A DNA stretch of 64,000 nt from Amanita rubescens (Eukaryota; Basidiomycota; Agaricomycetes; Agaricales; Amanitaceae), in assembly GCA_015039365.1 (NCBI GenBank), contig WION01000018.1, forward strand, positions 372,001-436,000. Reading direction: 5' to 3'. A program made the position numbers and the translations under genes. Under the pieces are notes generated by a model, which ran no database searches, was not told the DNA's origin, and was given only the letters and a program-made list of their open reading frames with translations. This document shows positions 1 through 12,510 of this stretch, in pieces; the first letter of the stretch is position 1; the number at the start of each line of letters is the position of its first letter.

Positions 1-2280
1 TTCGGCGTGCTGCCCGACGTATGCGTTCAGGGCCTTGTCGACGAGGCAGTCGAATTCGAGAGGGGATAGTAATGATTGAATAATAGGGATCGGTATTGGC
101 GCTTGGCATCGATCTTCGTTCCCAATACAAAGTAGCGGAAATTTGTTGCGCTCCGGGGCAGTGACGAGGAACTGGTGCAAACATCCCGTACAGTATACAT
201 GTCCGCACACCAGTTTTTGTACTTGCGTATCATCGTCTGAGAAGTCGTCTAGGCATATAGGACATGACTCGGCTTCAATGTCGTCATCGGGGCGTAGAGA
301 TCGTTGATATTTCTCGATCTGGGTTCTTTGTTTGGCGAGAAGTGCACGAACCTCGGAAGAGCAGGATTCGTGGTGTTTGAGTAAGTAACGCGATGAGGAT
401 GTGTCAAGCAATACTTGTCCGGCCACCCCGAACTTCTCCTTCAGCATTGCCAAAGCACCGCTCGCTTGCAAAGACCTTATTAAGCGACGGTCGCTTGTGA
501 TGACACGTTGAACGAATGTTGTTCTTTCGATATCTATCTTGATTTGCTGGACCGCTCGGTCTAACTGTCCTTGATCGTCGGCAAATAGTTTAAGCGTTCG
601 TGTTGACCAAGATAGCTCGATAAGGGACAAGCCCAGATGGAGCTGAATCTGATTAAGTATGGGCGCCGCAGAGCATGCCCAATGCCAATACGAATCACTC
701 GGGTTCTTTTTCAAGTCCAGGCTGTCTACCCGAACATTGATGGCATTTTCGTCACCTAGCGGGATACAACCATAGTTTGAATGCATAGACGACATAGACC
801 TTTCGCTACGGTGTTGCTCAGGAATAGAATTCCAATAATGCGTACAACATGGTTCTAGAGGAATATACACCGCATGACGAATAGGTTTCTTGAAAGGCAA
901 GTAGCAACGAATAATAGGTTGCTCAGGCTTTAACCTCTTTCCTGAAAGAAGCTCTGAAGCTTGCCTGACGGAGTGCCATGAATCGAAGGTAACACTAAGA
1001 ACGCAAAAGCCCTTCCCAGCACAAGAAGCAGTGCGATCGAAGGTCTGAGCCATGTCGCCCAGCCGTAATCGCTGTTTCACGGACGCGATCAAGTCCTGTC
1101 TGCGATCGTCGGGCTGGAAGAGGATAGCCTGTGCCCTAGAAATAGAATAAAACTGGAAAATATGTCTCTCCATTCCGTCGGCCAGCTTCGTTGTCTTGAC
1201 TACGGTGTTAGCCGTACCAGGCGCTGACGGTACGACATGAGCTCGAAGGGGATGACCTCCAAGCCCCTCCCTATTGAGTTGCTCAACGAAGGCGTGCGCC
1301 ATGGCAGGATCTTGATAAGAGAGTACGGCGATCATCGATGTCGATTCTGGGGATTCCCAGCTCAATGTAAGAATATTGGACATGACCGATTGGATTGCAG
1401 ATAGCGAATTGTAACCAGCAACGTTGAATTCGATTACTTTGTCTCTGAATCGAGCGCCGTCAAGCTTCGTAGCCAAGTTCTTTGCGGCTTCCTTCTCAGC
1501 AAGGATCGAAACCCTGAGCGTTTTATCACCATATTGTTGAGTACCGAGTATACGATATGATCGAGAGCGAACGCCTTGTGTCGAAAGTAATGTGCGGAGC
1601 TCCACGTGCGTGACGTCGAGAGGGAGATTCTTCATCTCAATGGAGCAAGTATCAAACCCGCATTTGAGTGACCGAACGTCGAGACCAGCTCCGAGACCAA
1701 CGAATGACGAGCCTAGTCCTACTCGCTGGATCATCACAGCCGAGTCTTCTTCCGCAATCTTGAGCCATTCTGGGTCAAGCTCGAGCAAATCAGCTGGCGC
1801 TCCGGAGGTTTCGGTTTTTGAGTTTGCGCGTTTGAGTTCCGGGCGGGTCTGTCCTGATGCGCTATGCTGTAAAAACCTAGTCAGCTCGCCTAGGACAGCT
1901 CTGATAATACAATCCACTAACAAGAGTTTGAGACTTTGCCTGATCCCCCGGCGCAGGGCGATCCCCTTCCACTTGCAGTTGCGGGGCTTGAGGTGTCGGG
2001 CTATCACGCTTTGAAGCCTCCCGTGGTTGGTAGTCTTGCCAGGTAGAATTGTTGGACTCGCCCATAGCAAGCCAAGAGAAAGACTGGGTTTCAAAGAAGG
2101 CAGGAGGCTTTATAAAGTCCTCATCAATGAAAGAATTCGTGCTTTGTTCTGAAGACGGCGTACCTCGTTCTGCGGGGAATCAGGGGGCTGGTGCTGGAAT
2201 ACAAGACCGGATTCGCCTGCCAGTGTTGAATGGCGGTCTTGAAAGCTGTTCATGCTCTCATACTTGAATGGCGAGGAATC
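1..2280 (-). CDS. RBR-type E3 ubiquitin ligase family gene, 3' part beyond the left edge
   Basis: The reading frame is open on the minus strand from 1866 to base 1. It encodes an RRM-like region (CSIEMKNLPLD near its start), a long linker, and then a RING1 with CPICLDDF, CGHVYCTGC and CIGNEDRC spacing close to the window edge. The IBR and RING2 of the family would lie outside the window. Two upstream exons join in frame: 2280-2164 and 2107-1922, with introns 2163-2108 (GTACGC..AAAG) and 1921-1867 (GTTAGT..ACAG). The true 5' exon was not found. The intact relatives at 32-42 kb carry CCCH fingers there; the minus strand near 2450-2400 holds only a weak CCCH-like stretch. It is a divergent member of the same family as the genes at 6871, 32369, 36009 and 39293. 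RBR ligases take ubiquitin from an E2 onto a RING2 cysteine. Family membership is clear; the 5' structure is uncertain. Confidence 0.75.
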
Positions 2281-3007
2281 CTAGAGGAGTCATAGCGGAC
2301 CCGCAGCTGTGGCCTGGTGCTGCTATTTGGCAAAGCCGTGGGGTGATAACAGTGACAAATTAGTTGCCATGACCGACGGTCCGACTGGCCCCAAGGAAAC
2401 CCTTTTGGCGAGGCAATCCGTTTGGCAAGACCCGTTATTGGTCCGGTATTGCAAGACGAGAGTAACGGAATGGTATAGAGCATGCCTTCGGGGAAGTTCT
2501 GAATGATGCTGAGAGTTTCCGTCGTCGTTAATCAGGATTTGGTGGCAGTAGTCTGGGCGGCAGAAGGTGTTAACCCGTGCTTGTAACGTTGGTGTGATGA
2601 ACTTGTGGTATTGCGAGCCAGGACCATACTGGAGGTAAAAAGGGTGGACAAATGGCAGTTGTAAAAAGTAGCTCGTCGTGACAGGAGAAAACGGAACATC
2701 ATCGAATTATTATTATTATTATTATTATTTTCAGTAGTCACTCGGCTCCGAGGTCTACCGTCTGTAGCCTCTACATCTGATCTCGCAACCTTCAATGTTT
2801 CATCTCGAAAATCCCGCGATAAAGAGAAACGATTAGCCTCTAGGACGAGGAAAATCACAAGAGCAAATTACAGTCGGGACTAACTGCGGCGGACAGTTGA
2901 GTGTGCGAAAGCTGTTACTTCTGGTTCGTCTTCTCGAGTCATCGTTGCGGTTCCGGATTCGTTGAAATCATGACACGGTTAACCCCAATTGTTTAGGTCA
3001 AACTCAC
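2281..3007. promoter_or_regulatory. Shared divergent upstream region of the left RBR gene and rae1
   Basis: This stretch separates the minus-strand RBR-type gene from plus-strand rae1. It should hold the missing 5' exon or exons of the former and the promoters of both. I see no convincing TATA box. A short ATT microsatellite lies inside it. Confidence 0.4.
2706..2729. repeat. (ATT)8 microsatellite
   Basis: Eight perfect ATT units in the non-coding DNA between two divergent genes. It would be read as a run of Asn in one minus-strand frame, which has no other sign of coding. Confidence 0.9.
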
Positions 3008-4472
3008 ATGGCACTCTTTGGCACGCCCACAAGTCGTTTCTCGACCTCAGCAGACAAGGACATAGAAGTACCTCAACCACCGGGGGACTCTATTTCATCT
3101 CTTGCATTCTCTAATCAAGCTGATTACCTTGCCGTCGGAAGTTGGGACAACAGCGTATGTACCTCCAAGTTTTCATGCTCGGAAACAGTAGTTCAGTCAT
3201 CGGTTAGGTTCGAATTTACGATGTCGGTACCAATGGTCAAGCGCAGGGGAAAGCCATGTATCAGCATGATGGACCGGTCTTGGGAGTTTGTTGGAACAAG
3301 GTATGTGTCACTTCCCGCCTCGAGCCCATTCTGACCATGTGTAGGAAGGAAACAAGGTGATTTCCGCCGGGACAGATAATGCAGGCCGCATGTACGATCT
3401 TGCCACGGGTCAAACCACTCAAGTCGCTCAACATAGCGCACCAATCAAGGCCGTCAAGTGGATAGATTCTCCTCAAGGTGGAATTTTGGTAACAGGCAGC
3501 TGGGACAAGACTATCAAGGTTTGTCATAAAACTCTCAAGAAACTGCGCGACTTACGAATGCAGTATTGGGATCTTCGTTCATCTGCACCGGTGGCGACTG
3601 TGGAATTGCCCGAGAGGTGTTATTCCCTTGACGTACAATATCCGCTCATGGTTGTTGGCACGGCTGAACGTCATGTTCAAATCTTCAACTTAAGCAACCC
3701 TGGCACTGTCTTCAAGGTATACCACAACCGATTTGGAATCCCAAACTGTGACAGATAACTCCCCGAGTAGACATTAACTTCGCCATTGAAATGGCAAACT
3801 CGAGTCGTCTCATGCTTCACAGCCTCCGATAAGAGTGGGTTTGCGATAGGCAGCGTTGAAGGAAGAGTCTCCGTCCAGTGAGTAGCTTATACTTTGACAG
3901 TTCTTCATTGACCTGACGTCCGCCTTCAGTTTTGTTGACGATAAGGAGAGCATGTCAGTACATCAAACGCCCCGAGCGAAGATAGGAAATGACCCCGTTA
4001 TCTCAGGAACAACTACACCTTTCGGTGCCACCGCCGCGACATCAACCCCAATTCCAAAGACCAAGGCATCGTTTTTGCGGTGAACGACATCGCTTTCAAT
4101 CCAATTCATGGAACATTCGCCACTTGCGGTTTGTCCCTTTTGTGCCCTTGAAAGTATCTACTCCCACTTACGTATCGTATAGGCTCTGACGGCACTGTTC
4201 ATTTCTGGGACAAGGATTCACGGATTCGACTAAAGTGTTCGTGAATATGAACGTGCGATTCGAATAGGTAACTGATTACATGATTAGCCTTTGACCCAGC
4301 CCCTAGCCCTATCACAACCGGGTCCTTTAATCGCAATGGCACCATATTTGCATATGCCGTATCGTATGATTGGCACAAAGGTCATTCGGGAATGGCACCC
4401 GACACGCCAACAAAGCTTTTATTGCATGCATGCAAGGACGATGAAGTAAAAAAGAGACCTCGAAAGACGTAA
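3008..4472 (+). CDS. rae1: Rae1/Gle2 mRNA export factor, WD40 protein
   Basis: Nine exons (3008-3154, 3208-3300, 3345-3518, 3564-3716, 3771-3877, 3930-3953, 4007-4128, 4183-4236, 4288-4472) splice to 352 codons. This is the usual length of Rae1, a WD40 beta-propeller at the nuclear pore that binds the Nup98 GLEBS motif and acts in mRNA export. Diagnostic parts are [43 protein letters not shown], the basic [14 protein letters not shown] stretch, [14 protein letters not shown] and the C-terminal [10 protein letters not shown]. Exon 6 is only 24 bp. All introns are GT-AG, 44-54 bp. The start is the first ATG, giving MALFG. The gene diverges from the RBR gene on its left. Identification is near certain. 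Confidence 0.95.
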
Positions 4473-6870
4473 TTTTTTGGGCTTGGTTGTAGACGACTGT
4501 ACAGTACTACTATTGAACATTGAACGTTGATTGATTGAATCAAGCTCTCATGTTTGAATCGATCCTACCAGCCCATGGACCCATTACCTTGCTTGCAAGG
4601 TCCATAATTGTGGGAAACCGTGGTCTATCTTTCCCCACGGTCGCTTATCTTATCTATTTGTTATCTTATCTACCATGTACTTCACCGCTTCCTACCACTT
4701 GTTAACGTCCGTTTTTTTAACCTTCTTCACTTTATGCAACATTTATGGTTGTTCTAGGATCATGAAATATGGTTTGCGATATTAGACTTGCTCACACCAG
4801 ACGACGTGGTGTTTTTGTTTCATGCGTTCCGATCGTTCTTCGATATCACAGCGACATGCTACAATGACCTAACCCCCACTTATTTCTTATCAGCTTAGGC
4901 TTGGTGACGTGACTGCGTGAAAGACAAATACATGTCCAGTTCTGTCCGGTACACTTTCTTTCGAACACAAGTCGTTATACAAACAAATGAAATGGGTTTA
5001 TTAGACGACGGAAATCACCCGCGATGGAGCAAAACACCAAAGGCAGCCACCCACTCCTGGATAAAATTCGAGGGCACATGCAAATCAATTATAGACTCAG
5101 GCGTTCTCCGCCTCTGACCTCATGTCTGTGACTTTCAACCTAGGTACCGAAGCCCGAACGTCTGGAACAACGTCAACAGCAAGACCATCTCTCTCAAAGA
5201 AAAGGCATGTACCAACCAGTACTACCGTTCGTCGCTCCAACAAGTCACTCTTTAAAACTTTAACTAACAACTGGCCAACAGTTCTATTACTCCCCCAACT
5301 GCTTCCTCGTCATTTATATCCGGACAGTCGTCCACAAGTGATCAAACCGAAATCGAAATCGAACAACAAGAACAACATACTGCATTACCGTTCGGAATTA
5401 TTGAAAAAAAAGTAACTCTCACCGACCTTCTCGGCAGAGACGGTCGAAGAACAGGCCACCGACAAAGAAAAAGGAAAAAAAAAGAGCTTTATAAATTCAT
5501 ATGACAGTCATCATTTCAATTTCACAGTATCACATCCATTATCCATTATCTTGTATGAGTCAACTATCAAAAGTAATATAATTCCATGTAACTCATCACG
5601 CACACGACGGGCGGAACGCGTGCAAGCAAGGTCGCGGCCGGCATCAGCCGACGCTTATCTAGTTAATTATATGAGCGCCATAAACACATAGTACGTAGCA
5701 GCGCCACCAAGGTGGTAGTACGCCACGCGACTCGGAAAATACCGATGCATCGAGTTCATCTATTATCAGAGAGTTCGTTTCCCCTGTGTATAGAATAGAA
5801 CTCTTTTTTTGGAAGCAGTGCAGACTGAAACAGCGCAAGCGCCTCAGGCTCGAATTAGGTGAAACTTTCCTCATCTTGTCGCTCTATACTTGACCTCATT
5901 CGACGGAAAGGGGGCCTTGAATCTGTCTATTCGCCTCGCTGTATTTCTTGTCGCAGCCGCTCCTGTACCACCCACCTGGTTGGACGTAGAAAGTCCGCGG
6001 CAAATCATGACCGGAGATACAATGCGATTGTATATCATCATGACGTTGCAGCCTGTGCGGATCTTTCCACCTGTTTCGCCATGCTCCACATCGTGGCATT
6101 GCATGCCTTCAGTATCGGCTTTTAACGGGCTACAGATGCGGTTTTATGCTTCCCCTTCCCCGGCCAAAATTATGTTTCGCTCATGGCCGATCCGAGTTAA
6201 TAACGATATCGTATGTCCCGGTGACGTGAACGTTCAGATATCGTTTCGATCGTTGACAGGGTAGAACTAAGTTCGTGCCATATATTTATTCACACTTGAC
6301 CTCTATTTTTTTATAATCTGCTCAAGACTCAAGATGATCATCCTACCGCAGCACTTTTACGCTGACATAATTGTTTGACCAGTTATGCTCTCAGCATAGC
6401 CGCTACTACCGGATCACCATTCTATGGGCGCCATCGGTAGTGACCGGAATGTTTGAGTGTCGCTTTCGTTGATTCTACTTTCAGGCACGTACCAAATTTT
6501 CTATCGCAAATCGTGCAACCGAAGATCTGGTGCAAAACTCGAAGTGCGCCAACAATAGGATTTCATTGAGATGTTGATAGCCACTACATTCACAGCTCAA
6601 GGACTCTGTTTCTTTAAATAGCTTTCTGGGAGCCACTGTGGCCTCCGATTCGCAGCCAACATTATAAACGGGAAAAAAATTGCCCAGAAGGTTATCGTGT
6701 GTTGAAGATGGCCAGTGTCCTCTCTCGACGAAATTCAACATAAACATCGCCACTGAATTGACAAGAAACGATTATAGGGGAGTATGCTACTGTATCAAAT
6801 GAATCCACCATGGATGTAAAACTACCACTCCTCTACGACGTATAACTCAATCATTTCATAATCCCATACA
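4473..6870. other. Gene-poor interval with no supported gene
   Basis: This 2.4 kb follows rae1 and lies 3' of the damaged RBR gene. The longest open stretch is 5890-6264 (+, 124 codons), which resembles nothing I know. Short open segments at 5122-5415 (+) and 6481-6753 (-) also lack recognisable domains. Segments around 5150-5450 have coding-like composition in two frames, but I could not join them into a convincing spliced gene. I searched 6480-6870 (-) for the missing RING2 of the neighbouring RBR gene and did not find it. Confidence 0.5.
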
Positions 6871-9380
6871 TCATGGTTTGTCATCTAAAGTCAGCAGAGC
6901 GCAAGGCTCTTTCCCGTGAGGCTTTGCGCGGCAGACAGAACAGAATGAAATCGAGCATGATGGACAAGTCAGAAGCCTCGGGTTTTCATCGGTGTAACAA
7001 TATATCTGCATGCAATTCGCAGTGACGCAGTACTTATATTGATTCCGATGTCGCACGATATGTGATTCGGCCACTTGCTCCAACAAATCCTCGAATTCGG
7101 TTGGGGAGAGCAAGCTCTGGATAATGGGAATAGTAATCAATTCTCGGCATTGGTTGTCGTTCCCGGGGCATGTAATAGGGTAATGGTTACGCGATTGGAC
7201 CGACAAGACATAGAGTCTCAAGCACCCGACGCAATGATCATGGCCACATGCCATTTCGACGGATTGGTCGACCTCGAGGCGGCACGCACGACATTTTACC
7301 TTCTCGCTCTCGTCGTCTCCACTGTAATTCTCGATATCGTTTAAGATACGTTCCATGGAATTGGATCGTCGTGGTCTTCCGCGATACTTGAGCATACAAA
7401 CGGAAGACTCCACGTCGAGCCAAACAGCATCGTCGCCGAGCTCCTCCTTCAGGGCTGCGAACTCGGAACTCGCGTGGAAGGATTGAGTTGATCGCCCTTT
7501 GATTGGGGTGGAATGATGCACCAAGTCAGAGCGACGTGCAAACCGTTCTACCTCGTTTGAAATTAATTGTACAGCGCCTTTAGTCGTACCGTAGAAGGTC
7601 AGCGTTTGCTTCAGCCAATCGCGCTTGATCATTGCAATCCTCAAGTCCCTGCGAACGAGGTCGTATTCGAAGAACTCGACAGTTTTCAAATCAGACGACC
7701 AGCTCCAACCATCAAACCATCCTGAGCTGAGGAACTGAACGGGGGTGGTTACGCCATCTACTGAAGTGTTTTCAGACACTCCACGTTTCACAACGCTTGC
7801 GAGTCCATGGATGTTGTGTAACTGGAGAGGTATGGAGAGGGCGTATTTTGTTTTGGGCTCGTTAGGGTCGTAAAGAACATTGGATAACAGGGAAATATGG
7901 CTTGAGCCTTCTCCCCGCAAGCTTATCATGCATCTTCTTGGCTGACGCCCATGTGCGGAAGCATGCAACGGCCGTATTGCGACTACCCTTGGGGCTAGGA
8001 GTCGAAAACGCATAGGATGACAGGCCGGCGCTCGACTCTAGTTCTCTTCGTAGGCGAACGTAAAATTCCTGCAAATAGAATTCAGACACCGTGGATCCGA
8101 TGTGTCTAGGACTGAGGAAATCCCACGTGAGACTGAGGGTGTAAGGGGGCATTGGGGGATTCCCAGCAACGTCTATAATGTTTGCCGTGACGATTTTATG
8201 TCGGATTTTTTTCCCATTTAGCTTGTGCACCAGGCTTTGCTTCTGTGTTTCCTCGACAATGACAGTGGCGCTAATCGTGCCATCACCGTGCTGGCGGGTA
8301 TCGTTGATACAGAATCTCGTCCTGGAGCCCTGGAACATGGCTTCTATTTCGTCCACCCGCACATCAAGGGGCAATCCGTGGATTGCGATGAAGCCATTAT
8401 CAAAGCCACCCGCGACAGACGCGACTTCTAGACCTGCTCTGAATGTGACCAGTGTGGAGTCCCATAGCAATCGCCGTACGATGACGTAAGAGTCCCTGAG
8501 CGTGGCTGTCATGCGAATTCCGGCGAAGCCTGTATTACCTCTCGATTCCATGGATCCCCATATGTGGAATGAGCGGTTTGCACGCCTGCGTTGGCGTGCT
8601 TGTTTCTTCAGGGCCTCTGGAATATCTGTGACTCCGTCGTTCAGTTCGTCCTCGAAAAGTACCCGCTCGGCCAGGTTCAAATTTTTCTCGGCTTCTGCCT
8701 CATGCTCTACTTGCTCAGCTTTATAGTTTGCGTATATGTTCACTTCATCTGCCTCTTCTACTTTGCGTTCCGATTCTACTGTTTTCTGCATCGCCTTCTG
8801 GGCCCTCCAGTCCTTCTGAACGATACGTTCTAGTTTTTCCCCTGCATCTAAAGGTCCATTCCCCCCAACGGGCTGGGTAGGATGTTCTTCTACCGGAACT
8901 TGTGACTGGGGTTCTTCTTCAAGCTCCACTCTCAGTCGCGTGGTTATCGACTTCTCAACCTCCAACTCGAGTAACGCTGTCTCTAAGTTGAGCCGAAGTT
9001 GACTCTCGACGGACAACGGACTTTCGACAATGGAAGATCCGCTGCTAATCGCTTTCAGAGCTCCGGAACTTTCACTGGATGAGCCATCGGGAGAGACGGG
9101 AATTTGGATCTTTTTCTTTATCGGCGCATTGAATGGCGGTGTGCTAGGTGATTTGGGCGAATGCGTCGAGTTACGCACGAGCCGCAGTCTTGTAGGAAGT
9201 TGAAAAGGATAAATCGGAAAAATGGGGGAAAAAGTCGGATTCTGCGTCGAAACCAGTGAATAGATGTAGGCACATTGATAAAGAAAGTACCTCGAGAGTC
9301 TGGTGAAGGGATGGGCACTTTGCTCCTCTGGTACATCTTCCTGTTAGTGCGTACTGATAGCAGATCGGAAGCCCAGGCAT
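6871..9380 (-). pseudogene. Damaged CCCH/RBR E3 ligase gene lacking RING2
   Basis: Exon 1 (9380-9291) encodes one CCCH finger (CYQYALTGRC..C..H). After a 49-bp intron (9290-9242) the frame runs 9241-7862 through a low-complexity segment, a charged coiled-coil-like region, and an RRM-like unit containing FIAIHGLPLDVRVDEIEAMF. It then meets a stop at 7862. Homology to the paralogs continues without a gap one frame over (KYALSIPLQ aligns with their EYTIKIPLS), to a RING1 (CRACRLEV..CGHDHCVGC) and an IBR (YCVTANC..CPSCSISFCSVC). It ends at a stop directly after the IBR. RING2, its catalytic Cys and the CaaX tail are absent. A single-base frameshift near 7862 is the simplest view. A 67-bp intron (7888-7822, GTTATC..CAG) would also restore the frame, but would remove conserved residues. 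It is a pseudogene or an inactive truncated ligase. Confidence 0.6.
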
Positions 9381-9906
9381 GATCGTAAATATTGGCGGTA
9401 ATCGATTAAAACGAAGACGATCAGAATTACTGGAAAGTCGCGATAAAAGCCGTCGAGGAGCGGTTCGGAAATTCTAAGAACTTCCCCGACAATGGCATAG
9501 AAATAATGGTATAGTCGAGGTGTGTTGCAATCTTGCTCCTTCCAGGAGAAAAAAACGATGGGTACACAAAACGGACCAGGCTTCATCTGCGCACTGTGAA
9601 ACCATACTAGTGGCTGAAACAGATTTTGGCGGTAAAACGATACTAGAGTGTCTTCTAGGCCGGCCATTTGCGGAACATCGAAACAGAAAGAACTGTTGTT
9701 ATACATGGCAGGGCACGATTGGCCATCTCAAGGAACCTTTGTGGGGTTCGTGGGGAGCCGCTGAGGTCCGCTGAGGTCCGCTGTGAGCCGTTGCGCTTTT
9801 AATAAATCGAGTGACGGCATGAAACAAGGAACGGATATCCAAATGGTCGTGTGCAGGCGTGCGAGTGTGCGCCTCCCAATGGCAAAAATAGAAATAAATA
9901 AATATT
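9381..9906. other. Short intergenic stretch with a tandem 10-mer
   Basis: This lies between the damaged RBR gene and the tRNA. Around 9758-9790 a CTGAGGTCCG unit is repeated in tandem with a third degenerate copy. No gene is seen; a 120-codon open frame (9706-9344, -) has no recognisable feature. Confidence 0.4.
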
Positions 9907-9995
9907 CTCTCCGTCGGGGAGTCGAACCCCGCTTTCGCGCGCGCAGACAATCTGATCATGACAGGCGCGTGTACTAACCGATATACTAACGGAGA
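9907..9995 (-). tRNA. tRNA-Asp (anticodon GTC) with an intron
   Basis: The minus strand folds as a cloverleaf. The acceptor arms TCTCCGT and ACGGAGA pair, with discriminator G. The D arm is GTATATCGGTTAGTAC. The anticodon stem CGCGC/GCGCG encloses loop bases CTGTCA. The T arm is CGGGG-TTCGACT-CCCCG. The anticodon is GTC, and the layout matches eukaryotic tRNA-Asp. A spacer of about 15-17 nt starting TGATCAG sits after position 37, the canonical place for a tRNA intron. Its exact 3' edge is ambiguous because of the CGCG repeats. Confidence 0.93.
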
Positions 9996-10146
9996 CATTT
10001 GCGAGTTTCACAATGGACTCTATGAGCATATCGATGACAGAATTACCTCAGCATAATATGCATTTAGAAGAACAAGAAAGAAAAAGGTACATGTACATTG
10101 ATAGTGTCGTATATAACTAGCACATCCATCGGGCGCATTATACTGA

Positions 10147-12510
10147 CTACGAAGTGTAGAAGCTCGGTATGACAATTTTTAGATCTTCCATATACCAAAA
10201 AGCCTTTAGATTTGCCATAGTGTTCTCTCCGCTTGACGCCAATTCCTTTCCCCTGACCAACTGAACAAACGTTCCTCCAAGACCCATACCAACGACATCC
10301 TTTAGTTTGTCAATTACAACAGGCTCAACGACCACTTCAATGGTATCCCTGTGGGGATTGTGCGCATTTCCCTTTGGAGGTAACGCCGATGCTCCCGGTT
10401 TTCCCCGCATGCAATTGGCGAGGACGATGTTACCGGACGAGGGGTCCACCACCCATCCTCTGGAATTCTCCCAAATTATCTTTGCTTCGGTAGACTCCAG
10501 GTTATCTTCCGCATTTTCGTCGTAATATTCCTCCGGTTTGCGCTTCGGTCTACCCTCGGTCTTCCCGGTTTCAACTTCCTGACCTTTTTCCCCTTCGTTT
10601 GAATCGAATCGTCGGATAGCCTTGTTGACCCTTTTGCCCTTGTAAATCTCGGTATAGACCCTCCTTATTTCGTCAAGCCCTTCCTCCATAGCCGGTACGT
10701 CCCATTCATTCCACGGCGCTAAGACGACCCTCCCAAGCTTGCCCTCCAATTGAGCTTCCAGCGTGTCGGTGGTATTTGATTTTGCTGCGGGCGCATGAAC
10801 GCTGATGATCTTCCTCACACTTTCCTCTACCACGCCAGTTGTATGCGTGGCAGGAAGAGCATCCATACCAATAAACTTGGATAGAGAGTAGACCGGCAGG
10901 CTCCAATCAGTTGCTGAGGCTTCGATGGGCTCGCCACCTGACGCTTGGCAATCCCAGGCACCCCAGGCACCCCAGGTACCAGCCCCTTCCTCATCGACGT
11001 CCATTTCCGCTTCTTGTTCTTGTGTAGTATCGTCCAATTTAGCCCTCTTCCTCGCCCTGTCGCCGCCCTCGTCGTTTTCAACGATCTCTTCAATCTTAGC
11101 AACGGCCGCGTCAACGGGCCGAACTACGTCGGCATATTCTCCTCCTCCAACGTATTCTACAGCAGGCTCTTCGAGAGCAACATCATCCATAGTCACGTCA
11201 CCAGCGGCGTTTCCATCTCCCGCGTTCTCGTCGTGGTTATCTAAAATTTTGTACTTGAAGGTTTCCGCTTTTAACCCGAACTGATCGCGTAAAGCAAGTC
11301 CTACTTCACACGGGATGATCTTGGCGATAACGCTACTTTCTGGGAGTTCCAGCAGTGCGCGTTCGACGACCCCAAGCGCTTTTTTAAAGCCAACCTCATG
11401 CTTTGGTAATAATTTGTTCCGCAACACGAAACGGAAGAAGAAGAATAGGACACGTGGAGCATTAAACAGGTTTGGATCTGACCTAGAGTAGAACAGGTTT
11501 GAGTTTTTACGTTGACAGTGAAGAGTGATGGAGATATACCATATTAAGCCTTCTTTGCGCATATAGCTGGACAAGAACATTTTGACGACTGTTTCCGGAT
11601 CGGCCAAAAAAGCCAAAATCCGTTCGACCTTGCGTTCTTCCTCTTCCTCAATAGCGGCTGTTTCTTTCTCCTCAATAGCGGCTATCGCACCATCGTTCAC
11701 GTGTGATTGTTCCTGATCGACAGGGTCAGAAGAGACACCGTCGTCTGCGTCTTGCTTAATTATAGGGGCGTCATCATCCTCAGAATCGTCATCGTCCAAG
11801 TTCGCGTTTTCGCCGGCCTTTTCAACAGCAGCTTGGATGTTTTTCCTTGCTTCCTCCGCTCTCACTCTTTCCGCACGGATCCATGCAGGGATGATGGCTT
11901 GTAAGCCGATAAAGGCGCCAAACTGGCTACGATGTCAGATAATCAACTTGATTAGAGACAAGGAAATCCGAACTTGATCCCAAAGCTTATCCACGCCCAA
12001 CTGACGCGCCTCGGGTTTCGGCCAAGTCCTGGATGTACGGAAATCGGTAGCAGCTTGGATCAATCTGTCGATCGGGGTCTTTCTGTGGCAATGTCAGCGA
12101 TAGTGATCCAGACGTTAAGTGGAAAGGACACACAAATTATACGGCCCAGCGAACTTTCCTGCTTCTTCGTCTTGCCAGATTTCCCACCATTTCCTGGGAG
12201 CTGCGTTCATCGCGCTTGCCTTGATTTTGCGTTTCTTGGCCACGATAGGCTTATCTTCCTTGTCTTCCATCTTCCTCAGTGCATCTGTCTTACATTTGTC
12301 TGTCGTGTGTTTTTTCTCGAGTTCGACGGTGGGGATGTCTTGTCCATCGACCTCGATGCCGTCGTTCCCGGGACAGAACAATTTTATTCCTGTCTCCTTG
12401 TAGTTCTTGAACGGTATGATCTCGACACCGGGGGGGACGAGGGGAAAGGGGGGAAATCGAATAAAATCTGTGTCCGTGCTAGCTGTGGTCTGTTGTGCGG
12501 CAGCAGCCAT
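10147..12510 (-). CDS. Probable Arb1-like subunit of the Argonaute siRNA chaperone complex
   Basis: Four exons (12510-12143, 12082-11974, 11922-11540, 11482-10147) give 731 residues. The N-terminus has FPPFPLVPPGVEIIPFK, then IPTVELEKKHTTDKCKT and a Trp-rich WWEIWQDEEAGKF, followed by PIDRLIQAATDFRT and FGAFIGLQAIIPAWIRAE. The middle and C-terminal parts are acidic, with WSLPVYSLSKFIGMDALP and a YYDENAEDN stretch. These blocks resemble basidiomycete proteins I remember as Arb1-domain proteins. In fission yeast Arb1 binds Argonaute and helps siRNA maturation and heterochromatin formation. I assign this from memory of conserved blocks, not by alignment, so the function is tentative while the gene model is firm. 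Introns are 43-60 bp with CAG/TAG acceptors. The gene diverges from the one starting at 12946. Confidence 0.55.

Noticed and set aside
5122..5415. 97-codon plus-strand ORF after rae1
   Set aside because: Composition is low-complexity at the end, no homology that I know, and alternative frames nearby look equally open; no consistent splice model.
5890..6264. 124-codon plus-strand ORF
   Set aside because: No recognisable domain, and overlapping frames on both strands are also open.
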